Shown here piece by piece: positions 56,501 to 63,978 of a DNA stretch of 64,000 nt (its first letter is position 1; every line of letters starts with the position of its first letter). The notes beneath the pieces are model-generated. The model was not told the origin of the DNA, ran no database searches, and saw nothing but the letters and a program-made list of their open reading frames with translations. This stretch comes from Aliiglaciecola lipolytica E3 (lineage in GTDB: Bacteria; Pseudomonadota; Gammaproteobacteria; Enterobacterales; Alteromonadaceae): NCBI RefSeq assembly GCF_000314975.1, contig NZ_BAEN01000015.1, positions 122,484-186,483 on the forward strand, given 5' to 3'. The position numbers and the translations under genes were made by a program.

Positions 56501-56628
56501 AATCACAATTTAAAACGTTACAAAAAATGGGGTGCCAATTATATCAAGGTTACTATTTTCATTTACCACAAGAGGCAAAGCATATTCATCACTTATTAAA
56601 CCAGCCTCAAGCGCTTTCAGTGTCTTAA
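53572..56628 (+). CDS. Ammonium transporter-PAS-GGDEF-EAL fusion (c-di-GMP)
   Basis: A 1018-residue fusion that starts at TTG 53572 with AAGG seven bases upstream. Residues 1-395 are an Amt/Mep/Rh ammonium channel with about 11 membrane segments (LFSAMLVFLMQAGFLCLESG, GAIAERARF, twin His in VVHSVGGW and AHLFAGMWGT). A linker and PAS domain (460-575) with FNPAAERTFG follow. GGDEF is intact (G667-G-D-E-F671, ARLGGDEFIVV). EAL is intact (E794-A-L796 in SLEALIRWE; DDFGTGYSSL). The protein should couple ammonium sensing to c-di-GMP synthesis or breakdown. Dual activity is possible. Confidence 0.93.
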   Translation: MTDNFWLLFSAMLVFLMQAGFLCLESGRTRSKNSINVAAKNIGDFIVSAGIFWLFGFGIMFGPSINGWFGVGDFVFGEDKAATQITFFLFQMMFCSTAATLTSGAIAERARFSSYMYITIILSAFIYPFVGHWVWAGGYNPDNSGWLQAMGFIDFAGSTVVHSVGGWVALASVLIVGPRIDRFKKNTKFPSGSNLPMAAMGTLLIWFGWFGFNGGSTLVFDAKVPVIILNTCLAAIWGGLIATLIHHKSQGFVDMGASLNGIIAGLVAVTASCHAVSPAEAAVIGAVSGLIVHYGTELMDYLKLDDALRVIPAHLFAGMWGTIAVALFGDPEKLGTGLSFLSQLGVQVFGIIVVGLFSFICCFLLLKWVNKFSPLRVSREDELTGLNISEHQASTELIDLLDDMQTHQNKGDFTLQVKEEPFTEVGQIARKYNEVISKVSKEMAQRESAISKFKISEKRKSAILDSSMDCIISIDWQGNIIEFNPAAERTFGCLKAEVVQQSFINNFALDKDIQKFNQSLKLQFVDASGLVLNRRREIMLKRAAGQTFPAEVTITISKLNNGQNNEFTLHLRDVTQQQKIKNRLNFLAYHDSLTHLSNRTHLVSELNFQVARAKKSSGIIALFFLDLDKFKKINDTLGHKTGDFLLCQVAERLKTACRENDVIARLGGDEFIVVMTGDLTEALITRKAENILSVMREPILLNGKNYQIATSIGVAISVNGDIETDELIQRADIAMYSAKFHGRDNFKLYTEKMGQKAQEEVSLERRIKQAIEKDEFSVAYQPKVKADKTVVSLEALIRWEQPELGLISPKEFIPIAEQSNLIVQIGEIMIDKVLGQLSEWIDLDSRVVPIAINISGRQLVAEDFVAHVEKKLTEHGINGEYLEFEITEGILIQDIENCIAVLNQLKALHIKVSIDDFGTGYSSLSYLKKLPLDILKIDRSFVNECDSKTEDAEICATIINLAKNLSLLTVAEGVETQSQFKTLQKMGCQLYQGYYFHLPQEAKHIHHLLNQPQALSVS

Positions 56629-56762
56629 AAAGTCATCATAAAGGCAAAAAATGATTAAACGTCATCATCTATGCGCTCCAACGTTAATTAAAAAAATAGA
56701 ATATAAACTTCGTTTTTATCAAATGTACTAAAACTCCTACGCTTTCTATTCTAACACTCTAT

Positions 56763-56774
56763 TGGGAATTCCCA
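56763..56774. promoter_or_regulatory. Palindrome upstream of the catalase gene
   Basis: TGGGAATTCCCA is a perfect 12-bp palindrome 24 bp before the catalase ATG, within the leader. It may be an operator or chance; an ATAG box at 56696 and two CTAT boxes (56745 and 56760) are nearby but do not form a regular OxyR site. Confidence 0.3.
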
Positions 56775-56798
56775 TGAATTAGAGGAGTAGAACGTAAA

Positions 56799-58388
56799 AT
56801 GAAACACTTGATAACCTTAGCGAGCGTATTACTGCTGTCTTTAAACGCAGCGGCTAATACCACAATGACAAGACAAAATGGTGCGCCTATTGGCGATAAC
56901 CAAAACTCACAAACAGCTGGACCTTGGGGCGGCGTACTTCTGCAAGACAGCCACCTTATCGAAAAACTAGCCGCATTTGATAGAGAGCGGGTGCCAGAAA
57001 GGGTCGTGCATGCTCGTGGTACAGGTGTGTATGGCTATTATGAAAATTACGTAGATTTGTCAGAATTAACCATGGCTGCGCCTTTTCAAGCTGAAGGAAA
57101 AACAACTGATGTCTTTACTCGCTTTTCAGCAGTAATCCACGGACATCAATCACCAGAAACTCTTCGTGATCCACGTGGCTTTGCAGTTAAGTTCTATACG
57201 GAACAGGGAAACTGGGATTTAGTCGGCAACAACTTTCCGATCTTTTTTATTCGGGACGCCATCAAATTTCCAGATATGGTGCATAGCTTAAAGCCTTCTC
57301 CATATGACAACGTGCAAAAAGCATCTCGGGTGTTTGATTTCTTTTCCCATGTACCAGAAGCTACGCAAATGATCACAATGTTGTTTTCAGATTACGGCAC
57401 GCCAAAAAGTTATTTAAATATGGATGGTTCTAGCGTTCATGCTTACAAATTCGTGAATGCCAATGGTGAAATGAATTATGTGAAATTTACTTGGAAAACA
57501 AACCAAGGCGTTAAAAACTTTACTTACAAAGAAGCAATGACAATGCAGGGTCAAGATATGCAACCGCATACAACTGATATTTATACTCGCATTGGTGAAA
57601 AAGGTGAGACTGCATCATGGGATCTCTATATTCAGGTGCTATCACCAAAAGACATTAATAATTTTGAGTTCAACCCGTTAGATGCCACAAAAGTGTGGCC
57701 GGAAGATAAATTGCCTTTGCGTAAAGTAGGTAAGATGGTGCTAAATCGCGTACCTGATAATTTCTTCGAAGAAACTGAGCAAGCTGCGTTTGCGCCGAGT
57801 AATGTTATTCCTGGTATCGAACCATCAGAAGATCGTTTGTTGCAAGGACGCGTTTTTGCTTATGCGGACACTCAGCGATATCGTTTGGGGGTAAACTCTT
57901 ATCGCATACCAGTAAATGCACCTAAAAATGTAAAAATTAACAATCACATGCAGCACGGAAAATTGCGCCCAACTAATACTCAAAGGGAAGTAAATTACCA
58001 ACCAAGTACGTACATCGACTTAGCTGATGACTCGCAATATAAATACTCTAGCATGCCGCTGGTAGGTGGTTATCAACAAATACCTTTTTATAAACAACTC
58101 AACTTCAAACAAGCTGGTGAATTATATCGCTCATTTAGCAAGGGAGAGCAAGAACGCTTGATTGAAGTGTTAGGTGGCGCTTTGCAAACCTCAGACAGGG
58201 AAACCGTCAAAATAAATATCAGTGCTTTCATGTATAACGCTGACAAAGAATACGGCACGGCAATAGCCAAGCGTTCAGGTACTAACTTAAGTAAAGTTCA
58301 AGCGCGTGCGAAAGAGCTGATGGCTGAACAAGAAGCGTTGGTAGCTGAAGGTGAGGCAATTGCACACAAATTAAGTCAGTTATTTTAA
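56799..58388 (+). CDS. katB: Periplasmic monofunctional catalase (KatB-like)
   Basis: A 529-residue clade-type heme catalase with a signal peptide (MKHLITLASVLLLSLNAAA). Landmarks: distal His H71 in RVVHARGTG, catalytic Asn N144 in LVGNNFPIFF, and proximal heme ligand Y355 in GRVFAYADTQRYRLG. It decomposes H2O2 in the periplasm. AGAGGAG precedes the ATG. The ankyrin protein gene begins 63 bp after its stop. In Pseudomonas aeruginosa KatB is helped by the ankyrin protein AnkB encoded next to it; the arrangement here is the same. Confidence 0.95.
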   Translation: MKHLITLASVLLLSLNAAANTTMTRQNGAPIGDNQNSQTAGPWGGVLLQDSHLIEKLAAFDRERVPERVVHARGTGVYGYYENYVDLSELTMAAPFQAEGKTTDVFTRFSAVIHGHQSPETLRDPRGFAVKFYTEQGNWDLVGNNFPIFFIRDAIKFPDMVHSLKPSPYDNVQKASRVFDFFSHVPEATQMITMLFSDYGTPKSYLNMDGSSVHAYKFVNANGEMNYVKFTWKTNQGVKNFTYKEAMTMQGQDMQPHTTDIYTRIGEKGETASWDLYIQVLSPKDINNFEFNPLDATKVWPEDKLPLRKVGKMVLNRVPDNFFEETEQAAFAPSNVIPGIEPSEDRLLQGRVFAYADTQRYRLGVNSYRIPVNAPKNVKINNHMQHGKLRPTNTQREVNYQPSTYIDLADDSQYKYSSMPLVGGYQQIPFYKQLNFKQAGELYRSFSKGEQERLIEVLGGALQTSDRETVKINISAFMYNADKEYGTAIAKRSGTNLSKVQARAKELMAEQEALVAEGEAIAHKLSQLF

Positions 58389-58451
58389 TAATCCGCTTCA
58401 TAACCCAGCATTACTGCCTGTTACCGCAGGCAGTGATCTTAAGGACGTTTC

Positions 58452-59018
58452 ATGAAAAATATGCTTATTTATTGTTTTATCATCGTCGTTTCTATTCTAT
58501 CAAGGGAAGTTTCAGCGATTGAAAACGAGTCGTCTGAACAGCTTAAAATATTATATTTTGATGCTGCAAGAAAAGGGGATATTGAACTATTAAAAACCTT
58601 TTATCATGCAGGATTACCGGTAAATGTAGCGAATGAAAAAGGCTATACTGCGTTGATACTATCTGCCTACAATGGGCAGTCCGACACCGTTGATTTTTTG
58701 TTAAGTATAGAAAACATCGACCCTTGTCAGGAAGACATTAAAGGTAATACCGCTTTGATGGGCGCTATTTTCAAAGGTAACTTTAGAATCGCCAAAGCAT
58801 TAATGGATGCTGATTGTGAAGTCGATCAAAGTAATCTTAATGGTCAAACCGCGCTAATGTTCGCGACGCTATTTAATCGGCAAGAAATCATCGATGAGTT
58901 AATCGATAAAGGTGCAAATATCACCTTAACAGACAACAGTCGACTTAGTTTAAGCGACATTGCTGCCGGTCAAGGTAACCATAAATTGGTCGAGAGGTTT
59001 ACGAACCAAAACCCATAA
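58452..59018 (+). CDS. ankB: Exported ankyrin-repeat protein (AnkB-like), partner of the catalase
   Basis: A 188-residue protein: signal peptide cleaved after REVSA, then about four ankyrin repeats (residues 30-180), for example NEKGYTALILSAYNGQSDTV, DIKGNTALMGAIFKGN, NLNGQTALMFATLFNRQ and SLSDIAAGQGNHKLV. AAGGACG precedes the ATG. It is in operon with katB. By analogy with P. aeruginosa AnkB it may support catalase activity in the periplasm. Confidence 0.9.
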   Translation: MKNMLIYCFIIVVSILSREVSAIENESSEQLKILYFDAARKGDIELLKTFYHAGLPVNVANEKGYTALILSAYNGQSDTVDFLLSIENIDPCQEDIKGNTALMGAIFKGNFRIAKALMDADCEVDQSNLNGQTALMFATLFNRQEIIDELIDKGANITLTDNSRLSLSDIAAGQGNHKLVERFTNQNP

Positions 59019-59127
59019 TTCAACAGCAGTACTGATCTGTCGTGCCGTTGAGGTACTGTTGTAAGTAGATTTGACCTGCTGTCATTAGATCTGTTTAATT
59101 GAAAAATTAATCATAGGTTTAGTTTTG

Positions 59128-59562
59128 ATGAAAATTGTAAATACCTTCGGTTTAACTTACTTGGGTAGCGGCCATGACGGTCACCCAAGTTTTGATTTAA
59201 TGGTAGACGGCCATTCATATCTAGACACAATTACCGAGTTCGAAAAACCCTTTGCTGGCAAAATCGCAGGGACTTATCAGCCCGGCTTAAATATCAATCG
59301 ATTAGATTCTGCAGATAGTACAATTCCCTATTTCTGTACGTGTGGTGAGCCTACGTGTTGGTTTCTAACGGTGGAAATTTATTCGCAAAAAGATGTCGAT
59401 GCTGAATATGTAATATGGCACCGCTGGGTTAATCCTTATCGAGAAGACAAAAGCAAAGCGGCAATCGGAGACTATTGGGATTATTCCGGTCTTGCGCCAT
59501 TAATATTTGAAAAGCAGCAATACCTACGTGAGATAGAAAAAAATCGCATTGCATATGGTTAA
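59128..59562 (+). CDS. Protein of unknown function with cysteine cluster
   Basis: A 144-residue protein starting at ATG 59128 (a TTG one codon earlier is possible). No signal peptide or membrane segment. It contains the motif CTCGEPTCWFLTVEIY (C-x-C-x5-C near 72), which may bind a metal, and PYREDKSKAAIGDYWDYSGLAPLIFEK. It is 110 bp after the ankyrin gene, in the same direction, with a weak ribosome binding site. I do not recognise it. Confidence 0.6.
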   Translation: MKIVNTFGLTYLGSGHDGHPSFDLMVDGHSYLDTITEFEKPFAGKIAGTYQPGLNINRLDSADSTIPYFCTCGEPTCWFLTVEIYSQKDVDAEYVIWHRWVNPYREDKSKAAIGDYWDYSGLAPLIFEKQQYLREIEKNRIAYG

Positions 59563-59640
59563 TTTGAGCTCTCAATAAGTGCCGTATTTGGGTCAACGCT
59601 GTGCCCAATTGAAAACGATTTATTGGTGTTTCTTCAATGT

Positions 59641-60786
59641 TTACTGGTGATAAAAACTTAATGTGCGAAGCGCCAGTAAAAAAACATCCACTGATTGATC
59701 TCCATCGACGTTTTTCACCACCGTCACAGCTCTATTATGATCGGTGCACAAAATCATCATAGTGGTTCCGCCCATACTGCCACCTGAGTGCATGACAACG
59801 TTAGGCATTGCAGCCATTAATGATTTTGCTTCAGTGTCGTTTTTATATCTTTGATTGTTGTGATAACTATCAAATCCAATGTGCCAGCCTATGCCAAATT
59901 CCACTTTTTCATTATTTTTCAAAGCTGCTTTATTGAACATCATTTCGACCGATTCTGGTTGCAAATATTTCCCTTTTAAATGTGCAACCGCGAAACGTGA
60001 AATATCTGAGGTTGACGCTATGATGCCGCCGCCTGCCCACTTGTAGCTATGGTCTGTTTGTCGAGAGTTGTACAACTTTCCATCAATGACACTGTAAGGA
60101 CGTTGGCGATAGTCAATAATTTGATACTGGTGGTCAAACACGCTGTCTTGCATGTTAAGGGGGTTAAATACTTCTTGTTGTATAATCTCTTCGAAACTAC
60201 GACTGCCGTCTGCATTTTCCATTGCAGCACTTATTAATGACCAAGCGAAGGTAGAATAAGCAAAAGCAGTTCCAGGGGGAAATAACAAGGCATCATCTTG
60301 GAATAGCGCAACGCTCGTCTGCATGTTTTTGAACGGTTTATTTAGCAAGAATTCATCTGCGCCTTTCTTATAATGCCGAATCCCCGCGGTATGTGATGTG
60401 AGTTGACGTAAAGTAATGGGAGGATGAGAATTAGGCCAATATGAAACGTATTCAGTTATTGGTTTATCAAGGTCAATTTTTCCCTTGTCATACAGACGCA
60501 TTAAACCAGCTGAGGTGATAACTTTCGCGATACTGCCTATTCGCATTTTGTGTTTATTAGTCATTGCAACATGGTTTTCAAGATCAGCAAAACCATAACC
60601 CTTAGCCCAAACAATGCCGTTTTTGTCCGCTACAGCTACACTTATGCCTGGCACTGTTTCATTTGCGACAGCATCTACAAATAACGATTCTAATGTGTGC
60701 TCTGCGGCACTGTTTTTAGCATATGCCGTAAAGTGCAGGCACAGGAAAAATAAACTAATACAAAATAAAACGGCGCGGTTTTGCAC
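59641..60786 (-). CDS. Exported serine hydrolase (class C beta-lactamase-like)
   Basis: A 381-residue protein with a signal peptide ending AYAKNSA. The beta-lactamase/transpeptidase fold is indicated by S85-x-x-K88 in IGSIAKVITS, AYSTFAWSL at the YxN position (Tyr kept, Asn to Thr) and VMHSGGSMGG as the KTG equivalent. Relatives are esterases, D-aminopeptidases or cell-wall enzymes rather than resistance proteins. It lies alone. A structured region and a Fur box lie in the shared upstream region with fumC. Confidence 0.88.
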   Translation of the reverse strand: MQNRAVLFCISLFFLCLHFTAYAKNSAAEHTLESLFVDAVANETVPGISVAVADKNGIVWAKGYGFADLENHVAMTNKHKMRIGSIAKVITSAGLMRLYDKGKIDLDKPITEYVSYWPNSHPPITLRQLTSHTAGIRHYKKGADEFLLNKPFKNMQTSVALFQDDALLFPPGTAFAYSTFAWSLISAAMENADGSRSFEEIIQQEVFNPLNMQDSVFDHQYQIIDYRQRPYSVIDGKLYNSRQTDHSYKWAGGGIIASTSDISRFAVAHLKGKYLQPESVEMMFNKAALKNNEKVEFGIGWHIGFDSYHNNQRYKNDTEAKSLMAAMPNVVMHSGGSMGGTTMMILCTDHNRAVTVVKNVDGDQSVDVFLLALRTLSFYHQ

Positions 60787-60950
60787 AAGGCATCCTTTTA
60801 GATTTAATAACGAAAACTAAAAATATTAAAGTGATTGTAAAGTGTACAAGTAGTGAATACTAGTATGAGAAAAACACACAGAGTGAGTAGAAGAAGAGTT
60901 TTGCTCCTGAACTATATGAGATGTAGAAAATTTTTGTTGTTAGTGCAGGG

Positions 60951-61027
60951 CGCTATGAGTGGGTAGGCACTCCGGAGAGAATGCCTACCCGATTGGTAGC
61001 GTTAAGCCAGGACCAGTGAAACTTAAC
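60951..61027. other. Possible structured RNA element, strand unknown
   Basis: Nested inverted repeats: GGGTAGGCA (60961-60969) with TGCCTACCC (60982-60990), enclosed by CGCTA (60951-60955) with TAGCG (60997-61001), followed by GTTAAG with CTTAAC (61001-61006 and 61022-61027). The block stands out as GC-rich in an AT-rich gap and has no T-run, so it is not a simple terminator. It could be a leader or small RNA on either strand. I match it to no known riboswitch. Confidence 0.4.
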
Positions 61028-61051
61028 GATTCCAGGCAAAACCACAATAAC

Positions 61052-61070
61052 GCAAATGAAAATCATTATC
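61052..61070. promoter_or_regulatory. Fur box upstream of fumC
   Basis: GCAAATGAAAATCATTATC matches the 19-bp Fur consensus GATAATGATAATCATTATC at 16 positions. It lies about 145 bp before the fumC start. Repression by Fur-Fe would raise the iron-independent fumarase when iron is short, as expected for FumC. Confidence 0.75.
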
Positions 61071-61215
61071 AATACGAAATGTTATTTTTTTGAACTGTGA
61101 AATTTATGGCTTGTCACACAAGGGTATTTACAACCTTTAAAACACAATCATGCAGTTTGTTTATTTTAACTAAACTAATGTGTAAGTTAATGACGATAGA
61201 GATAAAGGATTTAAC

Positions 61216-62589
61216 ATGAGTAATGTGAGAATTGAAAAAGATAGTATGGGCGAATTAGCAGTGCCTAAAGAGGCCCTTTTTGGTGCTCAAACCCAACGTG
61301 CAGTATTAAACTTTCCAATTAGTCACACTCCAATGCCAGAGATGTTTATACGTGCGCTCATTCAAATAAAATCTGCAGCTGCCGCGACTAACGTTAAGTT
61401 AGAAGGAATTGACACAAAGATTGGCGAAGCAATCTCGAAGGCCTGCGAAACGTTGTTGCACGACAAAAGTTTAATGACGCATTTCCCTGTGGATGTCTAT
61501 CAAACAGGCTCTGGAACAAGTACTAACATGAATGCCAATGAAGTTATTGCCAACCTGGCTTCACAACAATCTGGGCTGGAAATTCATCCTAATGACCATG
61601 TGAATTTTGGACAAAGCAGTAATGACGTTATTCCTACTTGCATACATGTTAGTGCGTCTTTAGCCATTCACCATGAATTAAAACCTGCGCTATTACATCT
61701 GGCAAACAGCATTGAACAAAAAGCCGCTACATTAACCTGTTTTTGCAAAACAGGACGCACGCATTTAATGGATGCCATGCCGATTCGCATGGATCAAAGT
61801 ATGTCAGCTTGGTCGGCGCAGTTAAATCAACAAATCTCTTACATAAACGCTCTGCAACCATCTATTCAATCGTTAGTGTTAGGTGGGACGGCTGTTGGCA
61901 CGGGGATAAATTCAGATCCTGAATTTGCAAAAGAGTTTAATCACAGATTGAGTCTCGATACGGGCATATCGTTTGTCAAAGCAGATAATTTTTTTGCAGG
62001 TATTGCGGCTCAAGATGTGGCGGTAAGTGTATCTGGTGCAACCAAATCAATCGCCGTCACATTGATGAAAATAGCGAATGATTTACGTTGGATGAATTCC
62101 GGTCCATTAGCGGGATTGGGAGAAATTTCACTACCTGCACTACAGCCTGGCTCTTCTATTATGCCCGGTAAGGTGAATCCAGTGATTCCGGAGGCTGTTG
62201 CTATGGTGTCAGCACAAGTTATCGGCAATGACACTGCAATTACTGTCGGTGGTCAATCGGGTAATTTCGAGCTGAATGTTATGCTACCTATGATTGCGCT
62301 AAATCTGTTGTCTAGCATCAAGTTGTTATCGAATTCGTGTAATGCGCTGGCAGATAACGCGATCCGTGATTTTCAGGTCAATCAAGAGAATTTAGATAAG
62401 CCATTACACAAAAACCCTATTTTAGTGACGGCTTTAAATCCCATTATTGGCTATGCAAAAGCAGCAGAAATTGCCAAAAAAGCCTATAAAGAAAAGCGTC
62501 CCATTGTTGACGTTGCAGCGGAAAATACCGATATTTCGCGGGCGGAATTAGAGCAACTTCTTGATCCGATGAAGCTTACTCAAAATTGA
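61216..62589 (+). CDS. fumC: Class II fumarate hydratase
   Basis: A 457-residue iron-independent fumarase of the TCA cycle. Landmarks: LFGAQTQRAVLNF, GSGTSTNMNANEVIAN, HPNDHVNFGQSSNDVIPT, KTGRTHLMDAMP, and the superfamily signature GSSIMPGKVNPVIPE. AAAGGA precedes the ATG by eight bases. Length matches the family. Control by the Fur box upstream fits the role of FumC as substitute for Fe-S fumarases. Confidence 0.96.
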   Translation: MSNVRIEKDSMGELAVPKEALFGAQTQRAVLNFPISHTPMPEMFIRALIQIKSAAAATNVKLEGIDTKIGEAISKACETLLHDKSLMTHFPVDVYQTGSGTSTNMNANEVIANLASQQSGLEIHPNDHVNFGQSSNDVIPTCIHVSASLAIHHELKPALLHLANSIEQKAATLTCFCKTGRTHLMDAMPIRMDQSMSAWSAQLNQQISYINALQPSIQSLVLGGTAVGTGINSDPEFAKEFNHRLSLDTGISFVKADNFFAGIAAQDVAVSVSGATKSIAVTLMKIANDLRWMNSGPLAGLGEISLPALQPGSSIMPGKVNPVIPEAVAMVSAQVIGNDTAITVGGQSGNFELNVMLPMIALNLLSSIKLLSNSCNALADNAIRDFQVNQENLDKPLHKNPILVTALNPIIGYAKAAEIAKKAYKEKRPIVDVAAENTDISRAELEQLLDPMKLTQN

Positions 62590-62603
62590 GTGGTTAGGTT
62601 TGT

Positions 62604-62635
62604 GTAGTGCCTTCAATCAAGATTAAAGGCACTAC
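62604..62635. terminator. Probable terminator between fumC and the OmpA-family gene
   Basis: A perfect 10-bp stem GTAGTGCCTT (62604-62613) and AAGGCACTAC (62626-62635) with a 12-base loop, shared by the convergent genes. The T-runs are weak. Confidence 0.6.
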
Positions 62636-62653
62636 AATTTCGAATGTAGATAA

Positions 62654-63574
62654 TTATTTTTGCACCAACACCACTCGTCTGTTCTGTGCACGCCCACTTT
62701 CATCCAAATTACTGGCAACTGGCGAAAGTGGTCCCACACCATGTCCCTCCAATCGGTCTTCTGCGATTGATTTTTGATTAACTAGAACATCAACCACGGA
62801 TTTTGCTCTTCCTTCGGATAAAGACATATTATGTGCCAAGTTACCCTGCATATCTGTATGGCCAACAACATACAGTTTTAGATCAGGTCGTTGATTTAAT
62901 AATTTGGCGACTTCGTCAATAGCTGCCATCGACTCTGCCTTTAAGTCGGTCTTGTCTAAATCAAAGTAAATCCCTTTGACAACAACATAACCTAGTTTAT
63001 CTAAACCTTCTCCCAATGCATCTAGGTTTAGTTCGACTTTTCCTGTTTCCATTTTTTTCATTTCAATGACATGTACATCAGAATATTTTTCACCTACAGC
63101 GATAGCTAAATAAGCAGTTTGTTCATCCTGTTCAAGTTTGGCAAAAAAGTATCGTCCCGTTTTATTGCCAATACCGTGAAGGTCAAATTTGCTTCTTAAA
63201 TTAGCACCTACGTAACCATTTACACATTCCATATCGGCTTGGTTACACTCGTAAATAATTTCTATATCGTTTTTCTTTAACGCATTTTGATAATTGCGAT
63301 ACAGCTCTAACACCGAACGTTCAGGAGGATTGACATACAATATTTTAGTTACCTTCCCCTCTAATGTATCTGTGACATATTTTTTTTCTTCTTTATTCCA
63401 CCCTTTGAACACCTTGTATTCATCGTACTGCTTCATATCTTTTTGATAAATTTTGGACCCTGAATATGGTGCAACTAAGGCATGATCAGTATGTACCGTT
63501 TTGGCAGCAAAAATTGTTTGTGAATGCGCTATTACGAAGGTAGCAAATAGGCTTATCCATACGTGCTTTTTCAT
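62654..63574 (-). CDS. DUF4892-like/OmpA-family outer-membrane protein
   Basis: A 306-residue exported protein. I use ATG 63574 (GGAG seven bases upstream, signal peptide MKKHVWISLFATFVIAHSQTIFA) instead of an ATG 36 codons upstream. The N-terminal part (about 25-185) resembles DUF4892: PYSGSKIYQKDMKQYDEY, EGKVTKILYVNPPERS. The C-terminal OmpA domain (205-306) has YFDLDKTDLKAESMAAI, VVGHTDMQGNLAHNMSLSEGRA and NRRVVL and would bind peptidoglycan. It is convergent with fumC. Confidence 0.85.
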   Translation of the reverse strand: MKKHVWISLFATFVIAHSQTIFAAKTVHTDHALVAPYSGSKIYQKDMKQYDEYKVFKGWNKEEKKYVTDTLEGKVTKILYVNPPERSVLELYRNYQNALKKNDIEIIYECNQADMECVNGYVGANLRSKFDLHGIGNKTGRYFFAKLEQDEQTAYLAIAVGEKYSDVHVIEMKKMETGKVELNLDALGEGLDKLGYVVVKGIYFDLDKTDLKAESMAAIDEVAKLLNQRPDLKLYVVGHTDMQGNLAHNMSLSEGRAKSVVDVLVNQKSIAEDRLEGHGVGPLSPVASNLDESGRAQNRRVVLVQK

Positions 63575-63978
63575 AGTTTGACTCCGAAAATAAAAATATA
63601 AAATCGTAGCCGAACGAACAGGATGTCTAAACGTTTCGTTCTTCCGGCTTATACAGCTCAATGTGTTGTCTGTTTTACTCATTGGGCTTAGGAATAAAGC
63701 TAGTATAGTTGATTATTGGTTAAATAATGTTCAATTTGATGTTGGACTGCCAGTGCTATTTTCGTGTTTATTTCGTAGTTAATTGAAAACAGTTCTCCAA
63801 CAGCTTCATACCTTAATACTTCTTTTTTGTATGTAACGTTTTGATAAATAAATGTTTTTAACTTTTTTAAAGGCCGTTTTAGTTTTTAAATTTAAATATT
63901 GAATGCTATTGCGAATCATTATCATTTGTATATAATCATCTGCACTCGTTACACTTGACCTTCCAATTTGGAGTTTTA
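63575..63978. other. Intergenic region at right edge, about 400 bp
   Basis: AT-rich divergent region. The proximal part should hold the promoter of the OmpA-family gene. The distal end has a Fur box and promoter for a gene starting at 63979. No other structure was recognised. Confidence 0.5.
63909..63936 (+). promoter_or_regulatory. Fur-box promoter of the right-edge gene
   Basis: TTGCGA (63909-63914) and TATAAT (63931-63936), spaced 16 bases, form a sigma-70 promoter. GCGAATCATTATCATTTGT (63911-63929) fills the spacer and matches the Fur consensus core at 13 of 19 positions. Fur binding there would block RNA polymerase. Confidence 0.65.

Larger units (their letters stand above)
60787..61215. 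other. Divergent region upstream of the serine hydrolase and fumC
   Basis: 429 bp with a strong Fur box (61052-61070) and a GC-rich block of nested inverted repeats (60951-61027), both described separately. No ORF is convincing. Confidence 0.6.

Noticed and set aside
59641..60786. Beta-lactamase resistance gene
   Set aside because: The YxN motif is altered (YST) and no AmpR-like regulator is nearby; more likely an esterase or cell-wall hydrolase.
60951..61027. Cobalamin riboswitch (AAGCCAGGA resembles the B12 box)
   Set aside because: The box lacks the GA of AGCCAGGAGACC and the other conserved cobalamin core elements are absent.
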